Notes: generated from the letters alone by a model not told the origin. A stretch of 64,000 bases of DNA from Alopecurus myosuroides (GCA_028641055.1 CM054061.1:111608019-111672018), one strand, 5' to 3'; shown: positions 44,309-57,067, numbered from the stretch's first letter. Numbers and translations: made by a program.

Positions 44309-45976
44309 GTGCGAGTAGGCATGCCGCCTCCCACCGAGCTCGAGCTCATGACCATGAAGGCGCAGCTCGACCAGCAGCGCCAGGCGCTGCTCGCCGAGCA
44401 GGTGGAGTTGGAAAAGGTTAGGCTTGAGCTTAACCTGGACCAGAACGAGTACAACCGTGCTCACGGCTTTACACCTGTGGTTAGGAGGCCTGTCAAGGCA
44501 GGAACCACACGCCGTAACCTAGGCACCGAGATGGCAGCGGTTGGTGAGACCGCTGGCCGAGCAGATAGCCAAAACACCGCTACCACCAGGCCCAAATACA
44601 GCACCCCCGCCAAAACACTTAGAGCTGCTGAGTTGCCGCATCTCGCTGGCGACGCGCTTGTTAGGCAGCAGGAGAGGCTCAATGAGCTGGTGCTAGAGGC
44701 TGCTAGGCAGAACGAGGAGTTCCGGAAAGCAAATCCGGGTGCTGGAGCTTCTCAGGTGGTGCACTCGCATGCGGTCAGATCTAACGATCATGCCTCATCA
44801 CCGCATCCCAGTCGTGAGAGGGAGCGGAGTGGGTACTCTGGCAGAGACAGGCAGATGCAGGTGTACGACCCGGCTGTCGCCGCGAAACAGCATGCTGTGC
44901 CGTGACAGTCAGGTCAAAAACACAACACTGCAGGAGCAGGCTATCAAGCCCATAAAGCTCACAGCAAGACGCGAGATGAAGATCGCCCATGCCCTTCTCG
45001 GCATCAGGTTGCTCAGCCTAATCTGCAGAGGCCGCAGCAGCAAGCTGCCGCTCAGCCGCGTGCGGCTGTGCCGGTAGCCAACCCGGTGGAGCAACCTGCA
45101 GCTATGCAGGTGGACAGATATGATGATGGCTACTCGGCTATGGGGTTAGCTGGTTATGATATCATGGATCGTGTGGGTGAGCGTGTGCTGGAGCCTAATG
45201 ATGTCCGGTACAAGCTGGACCGGATCAATCTGTCCACGCGACTCGAGAACACGGGGCCGCCTGGCCCAGAGTGCTTTGGCCCACGCATCATGAACGAGCC
45301 ATCCGTGAAGCAATTCCAGCTCGCCAGAGGTACCAAGTGTTACAACGGCAGCACCAAGCCGGAAGACTGGCTCAATGACTATGTCACAGCTGTGCATATC
45401 GCAAACGGCAACCGGAGATGGGCTGTGCGGTACGTTCCGCAAATGCTTGAGGGCCCAGCTCGGACTTGGCTCAACAATCTGCCCAAAAACAGCATCAATT
45501 GCTGGCTGGACTTCTCGGAGGCCTTCATCAGCAACTTCACCAGCACCTACAAGAGACCGAATAGGCCGCAGCAGCTGTCTGCTTGCAAGCAGCGGGAAGA
45601 CGAGACGGACCGCGAGTATCTTACTCGGTGGAGCACCTTGAGGAACACCTGTGAAGGTGTGAATGAGGCCCAGGCCATCACTTGGTTCGCGCATGGTTGC
45701 AGGAATGGTAGCATGTTGTGGCAAATGCTGCAGAGAGAGATGCCGAACACTCTTGCGGAGACCATCAAGATTGCGGATCAGTACGCACTCGGCGACCCAA
45801 CTCAGCCCTTGATGGACTCCGCTGAGCCGAGAAGAAACTTCAACAGCAACAAGCGCAATGAGTTCCGCAACAAGCGCAGAGGTGACCGAATTGATACTCG
45901 GTACGATCCTGAGGAGGTGAATGCTGTGGCTACAGGAGCTGTGGGTAGCCAAAGGCAAAAATCTGCTGGAGCCTAG
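44309..45976 (+). pseudogene. Tat gag polyprotein region
   Basis: One reading frame from 44309 starts with a coiled-coil-prone segment (ELMTMKAQLDQQRQALLAEQ). After a TGA at 44903-44905 it continues in frame into the capsid-like gag domain: GPECFGPRIM, KCYNGSTKPEDWLNDY, WAVRYVPQMLEGPARTWL and REYLTRW at about 45265-45640. It ends at TAG 45974-45976. A basic asparagine/arginine tail follows the capsid part. Gag packages the element RNA. The frame remains the same across both stops, which fit single C-to-T changes (CGA to TGA, CAG to TAG). An upstream open stretch (43812-44318) in another frame may be the gag N-terminus. Confidence 0.85.
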
Positions 45977-47274
45977 TACGGGCAGAACCAGAATCAGGGC
46001 CAAGGCATCAAGAAGCCGTACAATGCTCCCCAGCAGGGTAGCGGCAACCCGGGTCCGGTTCAGAACTTTGTCTTCAAGGATATGAGGGATGGCCCATGCA
46101 GCTTCCATACTCGGCATCCCGCAAGACCTGCCAACCACACTACTCGGCAGTGTGACTGGTAGGATGAAATCAGGAATGACGGCCTGCCTCCTCCTCCTCC
46201 TCTGCCAGCTGCGAATGCCAATGTGCAGCCTATCCGAGCGGCCGCAGCCAGGCCTCCAGCATTCCCGAGAAGAGAGAACGTCAACCAGGTGGCTTTAGGA
46301 GCCAACCGCAACCGCAACAACAACAACGGTAACCGCAACTTCAATAACAACAACAACGGCAATCGCAACTTCGTCAACAACAACATCCGCGACAACGGCA
46401 ACAACGGCAACTATGGTGCGGAAGGCCGCAACCAGTACCAGGAGCATCACGAGAGCTATATAATCTTCACCTCCGAGCCCGCCGACAAGCAGTCACTGCA
46501 GAGGCGCGCGATGGAGGTCAATGCTGTGATCCCTGCTGTTCCTCATTACCTGCACTGGTGCAACCAAGAGATCACATGGTCCAGAACACATCATCATAAG
46601 GTGATGCCCAATCTGGGTAGCTACGCCTTGGTGTTGGATCCCGCCTTCTTGGGTACTCAGAAGAACGTCAGGTTCAGCAAGGTGCTGATTGACAACGACA
46701 GTAGCATCAACATTGTGTACAGAGACAGACTCGAGAAGCTTGGTATGGCCAAGAACATGTTGCTACCCAGCAGGACCACTTTCCACGGCATTGTGCCAGG
46801 AGTCCCTTTTTCTCTGATTGGCCGCGTGTGGATAGACGTTCTATTCGGCACCAGGGAGAACTGCCGCACAGAGAGCCTGCAATTCGAGGTGGTTGATCAC
46901 CAGAGCCCATACCACGCCCTACTCGGCAGGCCTGCTCTGAGCAAGTTCATGGCCTCTACTCATGCTTCCTATCTGAAGATGAAGATCCCTGGTCCCAATG
47001 GTGTGATCACCATCTCTAGTGATTACAAGAGATCTATGGAGTGTGCCTCTGCCGGTTCTCAGTTGGCGGAGTCGATGGTGATTGCTGCCGAGAAGAAGAA
47101 GATACATGAGGTGGTGGCTATGGCACAAGCAGCACAAGGTGGCGCGCCCGGCATGCCGAGTTCCCAATACGGGACGACATTCCAGGCGTCCCAGGAGACG
47201 AAGAAGATCCAGGTCGACCCTGAGTTCCCCGACCGCGTTGCCATCATTGGCTCTGGGTTGGAGGAGAAATAGGA
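45977..47274 (+). pseudogene. Tat protease region
   Basis: It continues the gag frame with a further TAG near 46160, a nucleocapsid-like segment FHTRHPARPANHTTRQCDW, and a long asparagine-rich low-complexity stretch (46300-46420, NRNFNNNN type). The protease core follows with VLIDNDSSINIVYRD at about 46683. Tat proteases usually read DGGSSIN here, so the flap-side residues after the aspartate are altered. ALLGRPALSKF at about 46915 is the conserved second block. A TAG at 47270-47272 ends the frame. Confidence 0.78.
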
Positions 47275-47304
47275 AAGCGAGCTCATCCACTTCCTCCGTG
47301 AGAC

Positions 47305-49784
47305 GTGGTCGCCTGGTCCAATGAGGATTTACCAGGTGTCCCGAGGGAGTTGGTTGAGCACTCGCTACATGTGCGTCCTGACGCCAAACCAGTGAAGCAG
47401 GCTATGCGCCGCTTCGGAGATGAGAGAAGGAAGGCCATCGGTGATAAGATCACCAAGCTGCTGATAAGCAATTTCATCATGGAGGTGTTGCATCCGGATT
47501 GGCTAGCCAACCCGGTCATGGTTGAGAAGAAGAAGGAGGACCCCAAGGCCGCTACGCGTGGCGCATGTGCGTCGATTACACCGACTTGAACAAGGCCTGC
47601 CCCAAGGATCCCTTTCCGCTACCTCGCATCGATCAGGTGATCGATTCCACTGCTGGTTGTGAGCTTTTGTCTTTCATAGATGCCTACTCTGGTTTTCATC
47701 AGATAGCTCTCGACCCTGCTGATCAAATAAAGACTGCTTTCATTACCCCGTATGGGGCTTATTGCTATCGTGTCATGTGCTTTGGGTTGCGGAATACGGG
47801 TGCTACTTATCAGAGATGCATGCAGAAATGCTTGCATGATCAACTCGGAAAGAATGTGCACGCGTACGTAGATGACATTGTCATCAAAACGAATAAAACA
47901 CATACTCTGCTTAGTGACCTTGAGGAAACTTTTGCCAACTTGCGCAAGTATAGGATGAAGATGAACCCGAGTAAATGCACCTTTGGCGTCCCAGCTGGCA
48001 AGCTGCTCGGCTTCTTGGTATCCAGTCGGGGCATTGAAGCCAATCCTTCAAAGATAAAAGCTATTGAGAGCATGTCTTTGCCGAGATCCCTGAAGGATGT
48101 GCGAAAATCCACTGGTTGCTTGGCATCTCTGAGTCGTTTCTTGGGCAGAATGGGCGAGAAGGCTTTGCCTCTGTATCAGTTGATGAAAAAAAGTGACAAG
48201 TTCGTCTGGACACCGCAAGATGATGTGGCATTCAATGAACCGAAGGCGATGCTGGGTAGCGCTCCCATCTTGGCTAGTGCGCTACCCAAAGAGCCAATGC
48301 TGCTATACATTGCTGCTACCAATCGGGTAGTCAGTGTGGTGATTGTGGTGGAGTGAGAAGAGGAAGGCAAGAGTGTGCAGCGGCCGGTATATTATCTCAG
48401 TGAGGTGCTGTCCAGCTCCAAGAAGAACTACCCGCATTACCAGAATATGAATTACGGTGTGTACCTGGGCGCCAAGAAGCTGAAGCACTATTTCCAAGAG
48501 CATCCCATCACTGTGGTGAGTTCTGCTCCCATATCGGATATCATGGGTAACAAGGAAGCTAGTGGCAGAGTAGCCAAGTGGGCAATCAAGTTGGCCGCGT
48601 ACGCTCCTACGTACGCGAGAAGAGAAGCCATCAAGTCACAAATTCTGGCGGAGTTTCTGGTAGATTGGAATGAGGTGCAGTATGAGCCTCCTTCTCCCGC
48701 AACCAATTACTGGAAGATGCATTTTGATGGCTCCAAAGTAAAGGAAGGCCTTGGTGCTGGCGTGGTGCTCACGTCACCCAAGCGAGATCAACTCAAGTAC
48801 ATGATGCAGATCCACCTCAAGGCGTCCAACAATGTTGCAGAGTACGAGGCCGTGGTACACGGCTTGCGAGTAGCCAAGGAAGTTGGTGTGCAGCGCATTA
48901 TATGCTATGGCGACTCGGATTTGGTGGTGCAGCAAGTTTCTGGCACTTGGGATGCTCTGGATGCCAATATGGCAGCATATCGTTTCCTGGTACAATCTAT
49001 GGCTGGATTCTTTGAAGGCTGCGAGTTCCAACACATCCACAGAGCAGAGAACGAAGCAGATGATGAGCTGTCCAAGTTGGGGTCTTCTCGGCAATCCATC
49101 CCGGCGGGGATTGCATTGGAGCATTTGAGAAAGCCATCCATCAAGCCATCCCCGAACTCGGAATCTATTTATGTTCCTTCTCTGCCAAGCGAAGAAGCTG
49201 TTCCCATGGAGATTGATTGGGAGGGTGCAACAGAGAACCCGGGGACTGCAGTCTCCATCCCTGGGACTGGCGCCTGCAACCCGGGGATTGTCCCTCCTTA
49301 CTCGGGGACTGCCCCTCTCAACTCGGGGACTATCGCATTCATTGAGGAAGTTCTTGCCAACCGCTCAGGGCTTCAAAGGCGCGTCCCTAACTCTGAAAAA
49401 GATACAGTGGTGGCTGTTCCAATGGAATTGGACGAACCAGTGTTTCCCACGCGGGAGACACCGAGTTGGGCTATGCCCATATTATCCTTTCTAAAGGACG
49501 GTACCCTACCAGATGATGAGGTTACCGCAAGGCAGATTCAGAGAAGATCCAAGGGATACACCATATTCAGAGAAGTGCTGCATAAAAGAAGTCCCACTGG
49601 CGTGCTGCAACGCTGTGTGGAACCGGAAGAAGGAGAAGAAATTCTAGTGGAAATACATCAAGGAGAATGTGGACATCGCGCCTATTCTCGGGCTCTAGTC
49701 AAGAAAGCTTTTCGGCATGGCTTCTTTTGGCTTACTGCCTTGAAGCAAGCTGAAGATATTGTGAGAAAGTGCAACGGCTGCTAG
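47305..49784 (+). pseudogene. Tat reverse transcriptase, RNase H and second (archaeal-type) RNase H
   Basis: The polymerase starts with LPGVPRELVEHSLHVRPDAK (47330), shifts frame near 47560, then continues VDYTDLNKACPKDPFPLPRI, FIDAYSGFHQI and YVDD (47865-47876). A TGA at 48354-48356 interrupts the first RNase H, which resumes with YYLSEVLSSSKKNYPHYQ. The second RNase H (48715-49100) has MHFDGS, NVAEYEAV, CYGDSDLVVQQ and AENEADDELS, carrying the four acidic residues of an archaeal-type RNase H. A linker with repeated PGT motifs (49230-49335) and an integrase zinc-finger start (GHRAYSRAL...CNGC) precede TAG 49782-49784. The dual RNase H is diagnostic for the Tat lineage. Confidence 0.9.
49236..49332 (+). 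repeat. Short imperfect repeats CCGGGGACT / CTCGGGGACT in Tat pol
   Basis: Five to six copies of a G-rich motif, spaced about 20 bases, encode NPGT/SGT-type repeats. The motif matches the element's own polypurine tract core (CGGGGACTA at 57070). Confidence 0.75.
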
Positions 49785-50731
49785 AGATTTGCAAGTAAGA
49801 TTCACTTGCCTACTTCCGAGTTTGAAACCATTCCCATTACTTGGCCATTTACTGTTTGGTGTTTGGATATGGTTGGTCCCTTTAAGCCGGCTAGAGGCAA
49901 CATGACTCACATCCTGGTCATGGTTGATAAGTTTACCAAGTGGATTGAAGTGAAGCCTATTCGGAAATGTGATGGAGCCACAACAGTGAGTTTCCTAAAG
50001 GATGTGATCCTGAGATACGGCTACCAGCATAGCATCATCACGGATAATGGCATGAATTTTGCTGAGGGTGCCATGGTAAGGTTCTGCAGAGATAAGCACA
50101 TCCGGCTAGATGTCGCGTCTGTCGCGCATCCCGCCTCCAATGCGCAAGTTGAAAGAGCAAATGGCATGGTACTGGCAGGCATAAAGCCAAGGCTGATTGA
50201 GCCGCTGCTGAAAACACCTGGGTGTTGGTTAGACGAGTTGCCAGCGGTGTTGTGGAGTCTAAGGACTACCCCTAACCGGTCAACCGGCTACACACCATTC
50301 TTCTTGGTTTACGGGGCTGAGGCCGTGTTGCCAATTGATCTAGAGCATGACTCCCCCGAGTAACTCTCTACACTGAGGCGGAGGCGAGAGAAGCTCGAGA
50401 AGATGACATTGACCTGCTAGAAGAAGCAAGAGAGCTTAGTCTGTCACGTTCGGCTGTTTACCAGCAAAACTTGAGGCGTTATCATAGCCGGAAAGTGAAC
50501 CCAAGGGTTTTCCGAGAAGGAGACATGGTTCTTAGGCTCGTGCAGCGCACAGCCGGGATACACAAGCTATCCCCTCCGTGGGAAGGGCCATTCATTGTGA
50601 GCAAGGATCTACACAATGCTGCGTACTACCTAGTAGATGCGCAACCATTGCAGAAGAACAGGCCGGACAAAGCTGGGGAGGAATCCAAGCGCCCCTGGAA
50701 TGTAGCTCTACTCCGTCGCTTTCGTTCGTGA
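49785..50731 (+). pseudogene. Tat integrase
   Basis: It continues in frame after the TAG with RFASKIHLP, WCLDMVGPFKPARG (first D, ~49865), ITDNGMNFAEGA (second D, ~50040) and ASNAQVERANG (E, ~50150). After SPE a frameshift near 50360 moves the C-terminal part (VNPRVFREGDMVLR, PPWEGPF, WNVALLRRF) to another frame, ending at TGA 50729-50731. The catalytic triad is present, but stops and frameshift prevent a full product. No chromodomain follows, as expected for Tat. Confidence 0.9.
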
Positions 50732-51401
50732 GCAAAAATGTGTATGTACTCTCTTATCCGAGTTAAACTCCTTCTCTGCAATCTGAAATTGAACTCGGGG
50801 ACTGCCCTCGTCCAAACTTGCTCTATGTGTTCCTATTCTGTTTTACCTTTGTCTACTTGGTTGCTCTTCTTGGAATTTCATGAGTACATTTAGTACTGTG
50901 TTTAAACCTAGATGCCAACTCTTCGACTCTGCTGCTGTCCAAAAACCCGGCTTCATGGCAAGCGAGAGAACAAGCTAGAGGTCAATGAGCACAAGAAAAA
51001 TGACTAAGGAAAAGAGGAGTGCAGGAACCGAGTAGAGCGTTCTTTACTGTTTTTGGTTAACTTTTTTTGGCTAAGTGGTGGGTAGCGTTACTATGACTGT
51101 CTCTAAGTGGCTAAGTATTTGAAACCCCAACTTTGAACTCTTCTGACTCGAATACCAAAAAAGCAACAAGTTGCAGGTAAGAGATGAGATAAAAAGGAAG
51201 AGTGGATAAAAAATGCAACTCGGGGACTCGCATGATAACGCAACCCGACATCGAGCCAAAGTTGCACAAATGCTAAGTATAAAACACCAAACTAGAATAA
51301 AAACTGAGTAGCAACGGAAATAATAATTGTTTGATACATATGCACCCGGCATCCCGGGGATCTGATAAAAGTTTTGGAGCATAAGTGTTTTCAGGCGATC
51401 A
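50732..51401. other. Region between convergent Tat pol and the antisense gene
   Basis: No coding sequence was recognised. It holds two further CTCGGGGACT motifs (~50796 and ~51222). Both the sense pol and the antisense gene end into it, so it should carry their 3' processing signals. Confidence 0.5.
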
Positions 51402-54400
51402 CTAGTTGGAAGTAGCAGTGTTGTCCAAGTTGGCATTGGCAGCATCAGCTTCAGTGTTGGCAGCAGCTTGCTCAGAGGTGGCAGTGGCCATCGAGATGGG
51501 GTCGGTAGCTGAAGTGGAGGAAGTGGACTGAGTGCGGAGTAGCGCCGCGTCAACGAGTGCCGCGCCAGAGGATGATCCCAGCTCGAGAGCCGCATCCTCG
51601 ATCACCATCTCGGTGGTGATGGTGGCATCCTGGCTCTCGGCTTCCTCGTCGCTATCCGTAGCAGCTTTGCTCTTCCCCTTCCCGGATCCCTCCTTGGCAC
51701 CAGTGTTTTTAAAGAAACTCAAGTCCTCCGACTCGGTGTCCTCGTCCTCGTCTTCATCTTCGTCCTCATCTTCGCTCTCCGCCTCAGTGTCAGGCTCGGT
51801 GGGGACGTCGACGAAGAGGGCAGTGTCCGCGTAGGAGGCGATCTCGTACGCGACCGCCTTGCGGCAATCCACGCAGTTGGGATCCTTTAACCACTTCGAA
51901 TCCTGGCGCATTTCAAGGATGGTGTCGAGGTTTAGGTTCTCGTACCAGCTGCAGATGAAGAGAAGCAGCATATCGGCGCCTGCCCGAGTTGCGGACGCAT
52001 GCCATTTCTTCAGCTCGGTCTTTGTATCATTGAGTTTCTCGGCGAGCGCGCAGATAGTATTTGGCGCAAACTCACGAGGCCAGAACAGATCGTGTAGCTT
52101 GAAGGCTGTGGACACCAAGCTGGTGCCCAAGCCCCTAAGCTGACGAAGCTGTGACAGGATGCTCGTGAGATTGTCCTTGATCGTGGTCTTGGTGTTCACG
52201 GGCAATCCTTTCTCAGCCCGGGTTTCTTGAGCTTTGGCCAAAGGAGGCGTGCTAACCGCGCAGAGATCAGGGAAGATATCTGAGAAAGCTATCAGAAAGA
52301 GTTAGAAATGGAAACAAAGTGGAAATGAATTCAAGTACGAAAGAGGAGAAGCAAACAAGGCCAAGAAAAGAGAAGAAGGAAGCAGCCAAGTACAGAGAAG
52401 CGTAAACTTACTATTGAGATCAATGAGTAGCGTGTGCAGCTTGTTCTTCTAGGACTCCTCATCGGCGACATGCCTGTCTTCAATTTTACGACAGTTAGCC
52501 AGCTGGAGCATGAGGTCCGCGTTGCTTTTCTTCAGCACCTCGATTTCCAACTCGAGGGCATGCTCCTTAGCTTTGGCTGCTGCCTTCACTTGGTCCTTCT
52601 CGGCGGCTTGGTTTAGGGCATCCTGGAGAGTTACTTTCAGCTTGACCTGCATCTCCTCAAACTCGGCGCGCTCTGCGTCGCGTTCTTTCTTCAGCTCTGC
52701 TTCTCGGGTGGCCAGCTGCTGCTGCACCTCAGCAGGCATCAGACAGTTGAGGTGCTCTTCCCGGAACTGCTTGTTCTCTTCTACGGAGAGAGTAGCACGG
52801 TGAGCAGAATAACAAAGGAAAAGGAGGAAAACAAGCAGAGCAGACGGCAACTCACCTTCCATTTGCTTGATGGTGCTCTCAGCAGAGGCGACAAAGACAT
52901 GACAATCTTCGTGCTCCTTCGCCATTGCCTGAAACTTGCCTGTAGAGTAGAAAGAGTTAGAGCAAAGAGCAAAAACGCGGGCGTAAACACAAAACGCATT
53001 AACCGAATAGCTAGAAGCTTACTCTCGATTTCAGAAATTTGGAGGGCACGGTCCACCGCCGCTTGCTCCATTTCGGCATCATTCTTGCGCTCCTTTTCCA
53101 GGGCCTTGAGGTGTATCCTTGCGATGCTGTGATTCCAGAGCAGCCGCCGGAACAGGTTCGTCCTCTTCATGAGGCTATTCTGTGAAAAAGAAAGAAAAGG
53201 AGTTAGACAATTTGTTGAAGATTTGGCCCGAGAAGACGGCAACTCGGTTGAGTACCCGTCTACTCGGCCCGAATCTCGGGGACTGGGTAGTGGCTAAGGA
53301 CAAAAAGAAGAATAGAAAAGAGAAGAAAAGCGGCAACTCGGAACAAGAAGAAGAAACTTACAGCGTATGTCTGCTCATGGTCTTCGGCGGCTTTGCGGTG
53401 AACGAATAGCTTCGCGGCCAGCGTACTTGGGTTGGAGGCAATGGTCATGGGATTGTAGCCCATGTCAGCCTGGTTTCAGTCAATACGCCAGTGGTCCAGC
53501 GAGCCCATGGTGGTGCCATCCCAAGTCTTGTTGCCATGGGCGTCGCTCTCCCACACCTGGTCGATGAAGCCTACTCGGTCAATCATCTGTTGGAACCCCT
53601 CGGATTGCACCTCAGTCTCTTGGGCCTCGCGTGAGTAGAACGCAAGGGTTTTCTTCTTCTCCGGCAACTTGGCGTCCACCGCCTTGGCCTGGCTGCCCTT
53701 CGTAAGGGCGATCCGCTGCTCGCCCTTGGTCAACTCAATACTGTGCTGCTTGGCCATCTGCAGCATGTAGGGCAGGAAGCTGGGCTGCGGCTGAGTAGCG
53801 CTCGACCCTTCGCCCGCGCCAGCAGAACTGCCAGGAGCGCCAATGGTAAGCTGCGCGCTCTTCGCGGCAGGCTCACGGTTGATTTCGGCGGCGGCATCAT
53901 AGCAGAATCCTGCGCAGCATTGCGCGGTGGATTCCTGCGCACTGGGCGTCAGGCTGAACGACTTTCTTGCTGGTAACATCCGTCTGAGAAGCAGACGGAA
54001 TTATTTGGCTTGAAGTGGGAAGAGGCTGCTGATATGCAACCTTCTTGGAGCCTTGCTTAGGAGGAGGGCTCGGTGCGCTCTTCTGCATGCTCTGCTTTGC
54101 TGGAGGGCTTGGCGCAGTCTTGGTCTTCTTTTGTGGTCGTGGAGGGCTCGGTGCAGTAGGTGGGGTAACCTGCTGGGTAGGCGGCAAGGGGGCCGGCTAC
54201 CCGGTGCAGCGTCTGGCTGCGCTTGGTCCTGTAGGTTTAGCTCCACCGCGGTCGTCTCAACCCGCTGCTCGGCAGCGGGATCGGGTTGTACATCTTCTGG
54301 TTCTTCTACCCGCGGCTGGGCCGCGGGGTCATCTTGAACAGCAGCTTCATTTTCCGGCTGCTCCAGATTCTCGTCTTGCCGCTCAAGGGCGGCATGGTCT

Positions 54401-56425
54401 TGGTGCTCGGTGTCTTGTTCGATATTCTCCCTAGCTGAGGCAGCTGGGGGAGAAGGGGGTGTTTCATCATGAGCAGCATCTTGTGCATTCTGTTCCGCGC
54501 GGACCTGCTGCTCCTGGTCCATGTCTTAGGCACCAGCGCCCGTGTCCTGGGCGTTGGCGTCTTCTTCTTCTTCTGCCTTCACGGGAGAGGGCGCACGCGT
54601 CCTATCCCGTGCTGCAGGCTCGTCCTCATCCTCGGAGAGATCGACGAGTTGACCGAGGTCGATGACAGATTTTCTCTTCGAGGTGGTGGGAGCCGTAGCA
54701 GCATCAGCATCCAGAGGATCGCTGGAAGAGAAGGAGAATTCAGAAAAATGGGAGGGGAAGAGAACACCGAGAAGCAGCAGCATAATGTGACTTAGAGGGA
54801 AGTTACTTACCCTTTGCGAGTAGGGAGTGGCCTTCTGCTGGAGACCTTCTTCTTCTTCTCGGCTTTCTTGGGCTTCTTGGCAGTAGGCTCTTGGGCACCG
54901 CTACCCGCCCTCTTCCGAGTAGTAGGAGCAGCCACAGCAACAAGATCGACGTCGAGGGCGTCCTCGTCTTCCTCGTCCGCCTCGGGGTCATCTGCAGAGT
55001 AGAGAAGAAAAAGGAGTTGATAAACGGAAAGGGAAATTGGATTGCGCTACTCGCAACTAGAGAGGCGAACTCAGTCACCTTCTTTGTCGTCCTCGGACAA
55101 GTCCCGAATGGACGCATCGACTTGGTGCTTACCCGGTTGATCGGCGCGAGGGACACAGGGGGTGGCCTGGATGTCATAGGCGGCCTCGTCGTCCTCTTCC
55201 CGGTCTTTGCTCCAGTTGGCCTCGAAACGCTCCTCATTTTCAACACGCTGGCGATCAATATGCTGGAAAGACAAGCAGGCAATGCAAATCAGTTGTGTAC
55301 AAGGCTAAGGGTTCCTACCCGGTACGGAATGCAAACACAAAGCATATTTGGCTAAGGATCTCTACTCGATATGGCGTGCAAGCACAAAGCACATAAAGCC
55401 AGCAAGATGCTAGTAGCGTTCTACTCGGCGCAGCATGCAGAGTCTATGCATACTAAGCTGGAAAGCCACCTACTCGGTATCAGAATGCAGAGATAAAACA
55501 TAAAGGGCTAACCTGTTCAATTGGCTTGTCGCGGCTGTACGGCATGAAGCCGTATTGCCAGGTGTCGGTGAGGCCGGTCTTCATGATGGAACGCGCCCAG
55601 ACGGCTACATCCACTGTGCTGAGCTCGATGGTGGTGGTCCTGGTGCAATCCGTGCTGCCTCCCATGTAGCACATGATGTGGGAGCGGCGCTGAAGCGGAA
55701 GCACTCGCCGCGAGATCCAGCACGCGATGGGATCATCGCGCTTGAATCCAAGCTGTGTCAGCTCGGCGAGGCGCTTCTCGATCTGAAGGATATCGCCGTG
55801 ATTCTTCGGCTTGTATCCCCAATTCTGCTGGGTTGGCGGCGTGTTCGTCCACTTGGGGAGCCCTATCCGGTCAGTGACTTGCGCTCCCTCTTCAGCGGGA
55901 ACGTTCTTGACGTAGAGGAAGGTACGTTGCCACTTGCGTACCGTGTCGAGCCCCTTGATGTGCGGGTGGCTGCCGGAGGTGCGCTGCAGCATCATCGCGC
56001 TTCCCGTCTTCGTCATGGCGCGGGCGCTCTCCGTGCTTCCGGGCTTGGGGATACTTTGCTTCCGGAAGAAGAAATACCGCGCCCAGGTATGAACGGTTGG
56101 GCGCACGCCCAGGAACGCTTCACAGACCACGGCGTGGAAGGCGAGCATCACTATGGCGTTGGGGGACAGGTGATGCGGCTGCAGCCCGAAGTGATTGTAG
56201 AATTCCTTGAAGAAGTCCGACGCCGGGAGGCCGAATCCTCGCTTGAAGTGCGCGAGGAAGATGACGAACTCGTCCGCCTCCGGCGTGGGGACGAGTTTCG
56301 CCGTCCGGATGCCTGCACTGCACGCCGGGAGGGACACGGCGGGTATTGACCAGCCATTGGCAGTCATCCGCCGTGACGTCGGATCCCTCCCATCCGGAGC
56401 GGGCGTCGTCGTCTCCGCGAGCCAT
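51402..56425 (-). pseudogene. Eight-exon antisense gene carried by the Tat element (Transposase_28-like)
   Basis: Minus-strand exons: 56425-55513, 55262-55079, 54991-54811, 54721-53362, 53179-53023, 52939-52856, 52780-52412 and 52279-51402. All seven introns have GT donors (mostly GTAAGT/GTGAGT) and AG acceptors, and every junction keeps phase (0,1,2,0,1,1,1). Total coding length is about 4.1 kb (~1375 codons). Exon 1 resembles the Transposase_28 (PF04195, 'putative gypsy type transposon') proteins of grasses (FKRGFGLPASDFFKEFYNHF). Exon 3 has a lysine-rich NLS-like run KKPKKAEKKKK. Exon 4 is acidic and proline-rich. Exons 5-7 are coiled-coil-like (E/K/A/Q-rich), and exon 8 ends with an acidic D/E run. 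Breaks in this copy: a frameshift near 56300, TAA 54526-54528, compensating frameshifts near 54190 and 53940, TGA 53476-53478 and TAG 52449-52451. The function is unknown. Confidence 0.82.
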
Positions 56426-56609
56426 GGAGAGGAGATGGATTGGTGGAAGGTTTGTGGGAGATTTGGTGGAGGAGTTGCTCTATTTCCGCCAGCGCGTGGA
56501 GCAGCGGCGCGGCAAGATGCGCGGCGGCGGAGTGCTCTGCGGCGGCGGAAAGGCGAAAGGGCAGGAGGTGAATGCGAGCAGGAAAGAGAAGGAGGGGTTA
56601 CCGAGGGGG

Positions 56610-56616
56610 TATTTAT
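56610..56616 (-). promoter_or_regulatory. TATA box of the antisense gene
   Basis: The minus strand reads ATAAATA within GAGATAAATACCCCC, about 185 bases upstream of ATG 56425. This predicts transcription starting near 56580 and heading away from the 3' LTR. Confidence 0.5.
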
Positions 56617-57067
56617 CTCTCCCCTCGGGTTGCCGTTACCAGCGGAGTTAGTGGGATCAGTTGTGCGTGGAGATCGTGCGACGTGGGATGCGAGCCGGTT
56701 AGAAACGCACACATTGCATATCGCGCGCGTAACGGGCGCAATTGATCCCACGTCGAGATCGTGGGCTGATAAATGCAGTTGAAGTGACCTAACGGGCCTG
56801 TGGGCCCTGGTCGCAGTGATGGGCGCGTGGCCTGTCATATCCCAGGTACCGAGGCGTCGGGGGTACGAGAGCGTGACACGTGCCCAGTAGCGGTGCGGAG
56901 AGATGGATTTGCTCCGCCACGCTGAGATTCTGTGCGAAATTTCGCAAAGTCGTTTTACTCGACGACAGAGAAGAGAAATAGTGCTACTCAGCATCTTAAG
57001 GTTCAAAGACAAGATTGGTTTTCAAGCTGGAAGAGCCCAGTGAACAAGTTCGCAGGACTCTACCAGC

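Noticed and set aside
45146..46138. Minus-strand open frame of 330 codons
   Set aside because: Shadow of Tat gag; the plus strand carries clear gag motifs and no splice pattern supports the minus frame, unlike 51402-56425.
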